Shown here one piece after another: positions 55,940 to 64,000 of a stretch of 64,000 nt of DNA; position 1 is the first letter of the stretch, and every line of letters starts with the position of its first letter. Below the pieces are notes generated by a model. The model was not told the origin of the DNA, searched no databases, and saw only the letters and a list, made by a program, of their open reading frames with translations. Source of the stretch: Lucinisca nassula (taxonomy: Eukaryota; Mollusca; Bivalvia; Lucinida; Lucinidae); assembly GCA_963580285.1 (NCBI GenBank), contig OY757014.1:20748088-20812087 (forward strand). Reading direction: 5' to 3'. Both the position numbers and the translations under genes were made by a program.

Positions 55940-57865
55940 AGACTATGTAAAACCAAAGGACCCCGGGGCGGGGGGCATGTTTGGCCCAGGGCTATAATTT
56001 GAACAATCTTGGTAGAGGTCCACTAGATGAAGCTGTATACCAAATATCAAAGACCTGGGTCTTGCGGATTCAGAGAAGAAGATTTTTTAAAGATTTTCCC
56101 TACATAAGCCTATGTAAAGCCAAAGGGCCCCCGGGGTTGGGGGGTCATTTTTGGCCCAAAGCTAAAATTGGAACAATCGTGGTAGAGGTCCATTAGATGA
56201 AGCTTCATATCAAATATCAAAGTCCTGTTCCTTGTTGTTTCAGAGAAGAAGATTTTTTAAAGATGTTCCCTTTATAAGCCTATGTAAAACCAATGGGCCC
56301 CGGGGCGCGGGCATTTTTGGCCCCAGGGCTATAATTTGAACACTCTTGATAGAGGTCCACTAGATGAAGCTTCGCCCAAATATCAAACACCTGGTCTCTC
56401 TGGTTTCAGAGAAGATTTTTAAAGGGTTTCCCTATATAAGTCTATGTAAAACTGGTGGGTCCCGGCGCGGGGTCATTTTTGGCCCAAGGGCTATAATTTG
56501 AACAATCTTGCTAGAGGTCCACTAGATGAAGCTTCATACCAAATATCAAAGACCTGGACCTTGCAGATTCAGAGAAGGAGAATTTTACAGATTTTCCTAT
56601 ATAAGCCTATGTAAAACCAATGGGCCCCGGGGGCAGTTTTGGCCCCAGGGATATAATTAGAATACTCTTGATAGACGTCCACTAGATGAAGCTTCACATC
56701 TAATATCAATCACCTGGGCCCTTCTGGCTTCAGAGAAGAAGATTTTTAAAGGGTTTCCCTATATAAATCTATGTAAAACTGGAGGGGCCAGGGCTTTAAT
56801 TTGAACAATCTTGGTAAGGGTCCACTAGATGAAGCTTCATACCAAATATCAAAAACCTGGGCCTTGCGGTTTGAGAGAAGCAGATTTTTTTAAAGATTTT
56901 CCCTAAATAAGCCTATGTAAAACCAAAGGGCCCGGGGGCATTTTTGGCCCCAGGGCTATAATTGGAACAATCGTGGTAGAGGTCCATTAGATGAAGCTTC
57001 ATATCAAATATCAAAGTCCTGGGCCTTGTTGTTTCAGAGAAGAACATTTTTAAAGATTTTCCCTATATAAGCCTATGTAAAACCAAGGCTATAATTTGAA
57101 CACTCTTGATAGAGGTCTACTAGATGAAGCTTCACATCAAATATCAAATACCTGGTCTCTCTGGTTTCAGAGAAGAAGATTTTTAAAGGGTTTCCCTATA
57201 TAAGTCTATGTGAAACTGGTGGGTCCCGGCGCGGGGACAATTTTGGCCCCAGGGCTATAATTTGAACAATCTTGGTAGAGGTCCACTAGATGAAGCTTCA
57301 TACCGAATATCAAAGACCTGGACTTTGCAGTTTCAGAGAAGGAGAATTTCAAAGAGTTTCGTATATAAGCCTATGTAAAACCAAAGGACCCCGGGGCGGG
57401 GGCATGTTTGGTCCATGGGATATAATTTGAACAATCTTGGTAGAGGTCCACTAGATGAAGCTTCATACCAAATATCAAAGACCTAAGTCTTGCGGTTTCA
57501 GAGAAGAAGATTTTTAAAGATGTTCCCTATATACGCCTAAGTAAAATCAAAGGGCCCCGGGGCGGGGGCATTTTTGGCCCCAGGGATATAATTTGAACAA
57601 TCTTGATAGGAGTCCACTAGATGAAGCTTCACACCAAATATCAAACACCTGGGCCTTCTGGTTTCAGAGAAGATGATTTTTAAAGGATTTCCCTATATAA
57701 GTTTATGTAAAACTAGTGGGCCCCGGGCGCAGGGGCATTTTTGGCCACAGGGCTATAATTTGAACAAGGTCCACTAGATGAAGCTTCATACCAAATATCG
57801 AAGACCTGGGCCTTGCGGTTTCAGAGAAGATTTTTAAAGTGTTCATTTATAAAATCTATTTTAGC
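55940..57865. repeat. ~166-bp tandem repeat array, block 2
   Basis: Continues block 1 after the retroelement, in the same phase and orientation. About eleven units by the TATAATTTGAACAATC landmark (for example 57,421 and 57,587, 166 bp apart). Two units are shortened (near 57,085 and 57,765). Confidence 0.92.
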
Positions 57866-58328
57866 TCCTGTGACCTAGATGTGCAACAGACTGGAACCAT
57901 TTGAACAAATATGAATGGGAGCCACCTAAGGATCATTCCTGTGAAGTTTCGTCAAAATATGATCAGTGGTTTAGGAGGAGACGTCGTTTGAAGAATTGTT
58001 TACGCACGCACGGACGGTATTGGGTTTTGGTTTACGGCCCTTTCAAGATTATTTCACTCATATCGAGCCGATCGTTAATCAGAGGTGGGCGAAAACCGGA
58101 GTACCCGAAGAAAAAACCACCTGACCTTCCGTTGTAGAACTTAGCGTCTCACATGTGACCCGAGGGAGGCTCGAACCACAGCGGTGAGAGACATAATGAT
58201 CAAGAGTCAGCGCTCTTAACCATTAGGCCACGGAGGCCCGTGCACGCACGGACGGACGGACGCATGGACGACGAACAAAAAATGATCATAAAAGCTCACC
58301 TTGTCATCACGTGACAGGTGAGCTAAAA
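57866..58328 (+). mobile_element. Terminal domain of the 166-bp repeat element with end hairpin
   Basis: After the last unit, a non-repeated tail begins (TCCTGTGACCTAGATGTGC, GTGAAGTTTCGTCAAAATAT), then (ACGGACGC)-like short repeats, and AGCTCACC-TTGTCA-TCACG-TGACA-GGTGAGCT at 58,293-58,324 followed by an A-run. The hairpin and A-run look like a defined 3' end for the whole array-bearing element. A SINE interrupts it at 58,018-58,240. Confidence 0.65.
58018..58240 (-). mobile_element. tRNA-headed SINE (Lys-like head), ~13-bp TSD
   Basis: Minus-strand head GGGCCTCCGTGGCCTAATGG with TGACTCTTGATCA (CUU-like anticodon loop, tentative) and a B box GGTTCGAGCC. Body with CGCCCACCTCTGATTAACG, tail ACCAAAACCCAATA. 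CACGCACGGACGG occurs on both sides. Confidence 0.82.
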
Positions 58329-59149
58329 AAAAACGGCAACATTGTAATTCATTATGACATATTCTACTTGTCTTTCTAAATGTTTTTATGTTCTGTAAAA
58401 TTACCTAATATCTCTTTACATTGACAACCCTCACAGTTGTAAGAATTCTTCTAAGTAGCCTGTAGGTTAAAGAACATTACCCGAAACCTTAGTTTGTTAG
58501 GAATAGACCAAGAGCTGTGAAACAGAAGAAGTGAGCCTTAACTTCTTCCAAAAACAAATGTAATTAACAGAGGCGATTCTAACAAATATCCAAAACATAT
58601 ATATGCATGTCTTTGTTAGATTTGTACTCTATCCACATCATTTGTTTAACCCATTTATACAAGTGGACTCTTCCATTGTTGGACAAGCCCATTGTCATAT
58701 AAGGGGTGCCAGGCCTATTTTTCATTTTTATCCTACTTTTGACGGAAAAAATCGGTTGGCAAATAGTGCAGGGCCATCAGACGTCGCGTTCTGCCAAGGT
58801 ACCCCTTTAGGGGTTTCCCGCATGCAATGGGTTAATTTATATAGGAATTTGGCTGTACTTGTTACATATTTAACAATAATTAGGTAAGTAACAGTTAATT
58901 CCAAAAGCTTCACGTGAGCATGTTCTTTCACCCAAAGAATTTGATCCGGAAGGAATTGGTCCGGATCAAGTGGCGTACACACTAGACCTGATTTCATGCA
59001 AATCAAGTTGACCCACATTAAGTTGCGTTCATACATGCACCAATAATCGAAATGTTGCCGTAGTGTAAACATATTTTTATCTGGATCACTTTGATCTGGA
59101 GTGCATTATTTCAAATCTCCAAAACGGTTTTCTGTTAAAAATGTGTAAT

Positions 59150-59335
59150 ATTGTCCTCATTTATACTTAAAACTTACGTAAGAACCTCATTGAGGAGGTT
59201 CTAACGAGTACCCACAACCTATTTCTTTGGATAGAAATAGGGGAAATTATGCATACCACTGTAAACCCCAATTTTCATTATACAGAGTGGAGTATATAGA
59301 GGGATGTTCATTGCACGGACGTGTTAACATGGATA
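59150..59335. mobile_element. Hairpin-module element, copy 2
   Basis: Counterpart of 49,200-49,385 with the same AAGAACCTC-ATT-GAGGAGGTTCTAA stem. Small substitutions and a few extra bases (GGGGAAATTATGCATACC). Confidence 0.65.
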
Positions 59336-59857
59336 TGGGTCCTATTGTCAATTTAATTCCAACAGGAATCAAAACGACCTGGATTAAACCTCTGGTGTAA
59401 ACGCAGTTGAGGTTACATGTACAATGATTCTAATCTGGCTGTGCTATGCTCTAGCGGTTCAGCTACATGTTTTCTTGCATCTATCAGATTATTAAATTAC
59501 GCAGACGTTTTTTGAGATACTTTTTGAGATATTAGAAGCTGAAATTTTATTTTGAGCGGATGTTGCGGCTTTGTGGAATGTCGTGGAAGGAACCCTGCCA
59601 CTTGAGTACGCCGGAGAGTCACTAAGTCGCAGAGACGCCAAGCGAGGGACAAACGCTTGCGTTATACATGCCCATATAATGTGGTTTGGACTCGCATGAA
59701 TGTATGTCAATGTATCCAACGATGTAAGGTCTGGCGGGACTGCACTAATGTTATGGCTCGTATGAGTTCTATGACGAAATAAGAACACAACAAATCAGAA
59801 TAAAAATCAAAAATGAGTTCCTTTAAGAGCAATAAAAACATTCATAAGAAAGAAGAT

Positions 59858-59903
59858 GGGTCATACTACGCAGTTTCGGCTAATAAAGCCTCATCAGTGA
59901 CCC
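59858..59903 (-). ncRNA. Type I hammerhead ribozyme, intact core (array 2, unit 1)
   Basis: Minus strand: stem I GGGTCA, CTGATGA, stem II GGCT-TTATT-AGCC, GAA, stem III ACT-GCGT-AGT, cleavage position A, and closing TGACCC (six Watson-Crick pairs). All invariant core bases are present. H17 is A, which is permitted. Stem sequences differ from the 29-kb ribozymes while pairing is kept. Confidence 0.93.
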
Positions 59904-60239
59904 TGCAACGATCCGGCAAACAAAGCCAGGGAAAACATACTGCAATTTTGCGAATTTCGAATAGGCAGTCGATTCAAAGACTGATATAAATCAAAAGGGG
60001 TCCAAACAACCAAAAACCCGTCTAGAACATGAGTCTAAACCAATAATTTATTTCCGATTTCTCAGAATATTAACGCTGATCTCAAAGGACCAAAAGTAAA
60101 ATATAAACTGCACTATGGTTGATGTACGGGGAGACGTTTTACGGCCGCCACACGGCACAACACCAGCTGCAGTGAAGGCAAATAAAAATCAAAAATGAGT
60201 TCCTTTAAGAGCAATAAAAACATTCATAAGAAAGAAGAT

Positions 60240-60285
60240 GGGTCATACTACGCAGTTTCGGCTAATAAAGCCTCATCAGTGACCC
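60240..60285 (-). ncRNA. Type I hammerhead ribozyme, intact core (array 2, unit 2)
   Basis: Identical to the ribozyme in unit 1, 382 bp downstream. Two cleavage sites in tandem would release a ~382-nt monomer RNA from a minus-strand transcript. Confidence 0.93.
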
Positions 60286-60497
60286 TGCAACGATCCGGCA
60301 AACAAAGCCAGGGAAAACATACTGCAATTTTGCGAATTTCGAATAGGCAGTCGATTCAAAGACTGATATAAATCAAAAGGGGTCCAAACAACCAAAAACC
60401 GTCTAGAACATGAGTCTAAACCTATAATTTATTTCCGATTTCTCAGAATATTAACGCTGATCTCAAAGGACCAAAAGTAAAATATAAACTGCACTAT

Positions 60498-61140
60498 GAA
60501 GTCATAATTAGCATTGAACGAGAACTGTTTGCAACGTTGCATAACTGACCGTCCAGTAATAAGGAGAAAATAAAAGTTATTTATGCTAAACAAACAAGCA
60601 TGACAATTAAGTAGAAAGAGTGGCTAGAATTTGTCTGGCTCACTTAATAAGCACCATTGCTTATGGTCTGACATTCGAACAACGTCATAAAGTAACCTGT
60701 TTTGGTGAACAATAACAGTACAGAACAACCTGCGCCGCAGCGCAGCCCGGTCCACTATCTAGTTCTAGATTCTATACTTGAAATTTTAAGACTATTGCTA
60801 GTCTGTGTAGCTGAGCAAACCGGTCTGTGTCTTACCTGCAAACCCCGAAAACATTTTTTTTTATGGTGAGGCTTACTTATATCTATCTCTGGACATGAAA
60901 ACACTTAACATTCTGGACTATTTTCTGGCAGATAATCGAAATAATTCTGCAACATTTGACGAATTTATCGCTTAATTTGGTAAAAGAAATCTTTCATTAT
61001 ATACTTTCGTCAGGATTGCGTGCCGGGAAGAACATCAAATGATTCCCGACACGAGAAAACCTATCTAAGTAATGCGATATAACACATACATATGATAAAC
61101 TGCATTCTTTCATATCTCCAAAAACAGTATTTTGATGAAA
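60498..61140. other. Duplicated non-coding sequence, copy 2
   Basis: Near-identical to 49,845-50,485. No gene. Confidence 0.6.
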
Positions 61141-61149
61141 AATTACGAT

Positions 61150-61740
61150 ATATTTCTTATTTATACCTCAAACATAGGTTTAGGGTGCTCGTTAGAACCG
61201 CCTCATTGAGGCGGTTCTAACGAGTACCCGCAACCCATGTCTTGGAGGAGAAATGGAAAAAAATGTTTACCATCGTAAACCCTAGTATTCTCTATATAAA
61301 TTCGGGTTTACACGGACTAGTTAACATGGTGTAATTTTGTGATCTCGCCTTCAGAGACCTGCAAAGGTTTTGAAATTTTAGGTACAAGAAAAAAGAAGGT
61401 ACCACACTATCCACGCGACAAACACAAATATGCTGGCCATACTGTGCGGCTGCGCATGTGATTTGAACCTGTATTCACAAATAGCCAAAAACAGGATTTC
61501 TGATGACCTGGCTGAAACAAAAAATTGACGATTTCGGCTCAACATCCTCTGTCTTAAAGATACGTAAGACCTGCAAAACAACACCCTCATCTTGTTAACA
61601 AGTCCGTGTAATAAGCACCCTTTAAACCCATTTTAATTAGAGATACTGGGGTTTACAGATTATATATATATTTTTTTCTGCTCAGATAATGAGGTGGTTC
61701 TAATGGGCACCCGCAGCTTATATTGGAGGCATTAATAAAA
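61150..61740. mobile_element. Hairpin-module element(s), copy 2
   Basis: Counterpart of 50,495-51,080 with the same perfect TTAGAACCGCCTC stem at about 61,192-61,220. Confidence 0.6.
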
Positions 61741-62122
61741 CAAATTACACATTTTAATCAGACAATTATCTTTCTTTGAGACACGACCTAATGGATTATG
61801 GCACACGGATTTGTTGTAGGAAGCTGACGCAGATTGACCCCATGGCTATAATTTGCATAATCTTGGTAGTGGTCTAGAAGGTGAAGCTTCATACCAAATA
61901 TCAAAGAAGTGAGCCTTCTAGTTTCAGACAAGAAGATTTTTAAATGGTTGCCTTATACAAGTCTATATAAAACCTGCGGGTCCCAAGGCGCGGTCATTTT
62001 TCGCCCCAGGGCTATAATTTGAACAATCTTGGTAGCAATCTACTTTACAAAACTTCATACCAAATATCAAAGACCTTGGCCTTCTGCTATCAGACAAGAT
62101 TTTTCAAAGGTTTTTCCAATAT

Positions 62123-62325
62123 GAGTGGAGCGCTGTGGTGCAGTGGTAAAGTATCGGCCTCGGGATCGAGAGGTACCGGGTTCGAACCCCACGAGCGGCA
62201 AGTGTTGTTTCCTTAAGCAAGAGACTTTATCCACATTGCTTAGTACTGGTTTCTACCCAGGAAAAGAGGGCCACATGGAAGATTAGTACTCGTTTACTAA
62301 ATGTGTTACCCTCTATAAATAAGGT

Positions 62326-62357
<32 letters not shown>

Positions 62358-62358
62358 T
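62123..62358 (+). mobile_element. tRNA-headed SINE (family E), absent from copy 1
   Basis: Head GAGCGCTGTGGTGCAGTGG, B box GGGTTCGAACCCC, body GAAAAGAGGGCCACATGG, (ATT)n tail. Copy 1 has the intact target TTCCAATATAAGTC (about 51,465). AATAT is duplicated at 62,118-62,122 and 62,359-62,363. Confidence 0.93.
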
Positions 62359-63179
62359 AATATAAGTCTATGTAAAACAGGTGGGCTCACGGGTGGGCCC
62401 ATTTTTGGCCCCAGGGCACTAATTTGAACAATTTTGGTAGAGGTCAACTACATGAAAATTCATACCAAATATCAAAGACTTTCGCCTTCTAGTTTCAGAC
62501 GCGAAAATTGGCAAACGGTTTCCCTACATAAGTCTAAGTAAAACCAGTGGGCACTGGGGTGGGCCGATTTTTTGACTTAGGGCTATAATTGGAACAATCT
62601 TGATAGAGGTCTACTAGACAAAGCTTCAAACCAAATATCAAAGACCGTAGCCTTCTGGATTGAGACAAGAAGATTTTTAAATGCTTTCCCTATATAAGTC
62701 TATGTAAAACAAGTGGGTCCCGGGGCGGAGCCATTTTTGGCCCCAGGGTTATAAGTTGATAAATCTTGGTCAAGGTCCACTAGACAAAGTTTCATACCAA
62801 ATTTTAAAGAACTGAGTCTTCTGGTTTCAGACAAGAAGCTTATATAGATTTTCCCTATATAAGTCAATGTAAAACCAGTAAGCCCCGGGTTGGGGGCATT
62901 TTTGATCCAAGGGCTATAATTTGAATAATCGTGATAGAGGTCCACTCGATGAAGCTTCATACCAAATATCAGAGACCTGAACCTTCTGTTTTCAGACAAG
63001 AAGATTTTTAAAGATGTAAAACCAAAGGGCCCCGGGATGGGGGCAGTTTTGGCCCAAGGGCTATAATGTGAAAAATCTTGGCAAAGGTCCACTAGGTAAA
63101 GCTACACACCAAATATCAAAGACCTGGGCCTTGCTGATTCAGAGAAGAAGATTTTTTAAAGATATTCCTTACATAACAT

Positions 63180-63490
63180 AGAAGTGGAGGCAATGATCAG
63201 GAATCAATACAATCAACCCACAGCGCCCATCAGAGACACCAAAGGGAAAGAAATACAAACATGAAACAACATACCCTAATGGAAACATCAATAGCGAAAA
63301 GCCAAAAGGACTGTTACTTTCCCACAAAATGGCCAATAGGCTATCCAAAATAAAATAATATAAGCGACAAAACACCCAAAGACAAACCATAACAAAAATA
63401 AACCGCGACAGAAGAACCGCCTTGGAACGGTCAGTGGAAACAAATTCCACTGGGGGCCTTAACTCGATTATACGTGGCCACAATCCTGTT
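63180..63490 (-). mobile_element. Penelope-like element 3' fragment, copy 2
   Basis: Same insertion as 52,283-52,590 with one codon-level difference in the overlapping 111-codon frame. That frame is not conserved in the 53.4-kb element and is not a gene. Confidence 0.78.
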
Positions 63491-64000
63491 AAACCAAAGG
63501 GCACCAGGACGTGGGATTGTGGCCCCAGGGCTATAATTTAAAAAATCTTGATAAAGGTCCAATAGATGAAGCTTCACACCAAATATCAAAGACCTGGGCC
63601 TTGCGGTTTCAGAGAAGAAGATTTTTAAAGATTCTTCCCTCTATAGGCCTATGTAAAACCAAAGGGCCCCGGGGCGCGGGCATTTTTGGCCCCAGGGCTA
63701 TAATAAGAACAATCTTGCTATACCAAATATCAAAGCCCCGGGCCTTGCAGTTTCAGAGAAGAAGATTTTTAAAGATTTTCCTTATATAAGACAATGTAAA
63801 ACCAAAGGGCCCCAGCGCAGGGACATTTTTGACCACAGGGCTATAATTTGAACAATCTTGGTAGAGGTCCACTAGGTGAAGCTTCATACAAAATATCAAA
63901 GACCTGGGCCCTGCGGTTTCAGAGAAGAAGATTTTTTAAAGCTTTTCCCTATATAAGCCTATGTAAAACCAATGGGCCCCGGGGGCATTTTTGTCCCAAG

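Larger units (their letters stand above)
59801..60497 (-). mobile_element. Retrozyme-like dimeric array absent from duplication copy 1
   Basis: One full 382-bp unit and about 315 bp of a second, almost identical to each other. Starts TAAAAATCAAAAATGAG and ends AATATAAACTGCACTATG. The empty site in copy 1 reads AATCAGAAGACATAATTAGC (49,835-49,854); here AATCAGAA, the array, then GAAGTCATAATTAGC, giving a 3-4 bp (GAA) duplication. It shares GGGAGACGTTTTACSGCCGC and the hammerhead with the 29-kb array but is otherwise a different subfamily. Confidence 0.9.
58321..64000 (+). repeat. Segmental duplication, copy 2 (runs off the window)
   Basis: Begins at an A-run then CGGCAACATTGTAATTCATT, as copy 1 does at 46,658. 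The offset from copy 1 grows from 9,964 to 10,655 across the ribozyme array and to 10,897 across the SINE at 62,123, exactly accounting for those two insertions. Its left end abuts the end hairpin of the preceding array-bearing element. Confidence 0.93.
61830..64000. repeat. ~166-bp tandem repeat array, duplication copy 2
   Basis: Counterpart of 51,175-53,103, interrupted by a SINE at 62,123-62,358 and a Penelope-like fragment at 63,180-63,490. Continues past the window end. Confidence 0.92.

Overview
The window is non-genic, repeat-packed eukaryotic DNA. There is no rRNA, no intact tRNA gene, no spliced host gene and no bacterial-style gene organisation. Tc1/mariner transposase relics, non-LTR and Penelope-like reverse transcriptases, several tRNA-headed SINE families, TA-flanked MITEs with long hairpins, and hammerhead-ribozyme tandem repeats together suggest an invertebrate, most likely a mollusc and probably a bivalve. 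That assignment rests on general familiarity with such repeats and was not checked by a search.

Layout. 1-12 kb: MITEs, two decayed transposases, a 5'-truncated LINE with a SINE in its 3' end, a long TATC microsatellite, a second broken LINE, and an SGNH-hydrolase-like reading frame with one stop. 12.15-24.19 kb: about 60 units of a 186-bp satellite on the minus strand, with a 10-unit higher-order repeat and two SINE insertions. At 24,188 the satellite flips orientation. 24.4-31.5 kb: a spacer of nested SINEs, a LINE, a MITE and a hammerhead-ribozyme repeat array. 31.57-42.80 kb: about 60 more satellite units on the plus strand, with an 18-unit (3.34 kb) higher-order period. 42.8-46.6 kb: LINE and SINE debris and hairpin MITEs. 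46.66-64.0 kb: a large direct duplication (46,658-53,103 against 58,321-64,000), carrying arrays of a ~166-bp repeat and, in one copy, a broken Penelope-like reverse transcriptase.

The elements do not form a pathway; they record successive insertions. The clearest nest is at 29.2-30.7 kb: a SINE (13-bp target duplication) was hit by a hammerhead-repeat array (TAAA duplication), which was then hit by a chimeric SINE/LINE-end retrocopy (13-bp duplication). The duplication at 47-64 kb gives natural empty sites: a second hammerhead array (~700 bp) and a tRNA-headed SINE are present in one copy and absent from the other.

The most interesting signals are the hammerhead (retrozyme-like) arrays with shared termini and clean insertion sites, the opposed satellite arms whose unit is exactly 62 codons with an almost stop-free frame, and a covarying hairpin shared by different MITE families.
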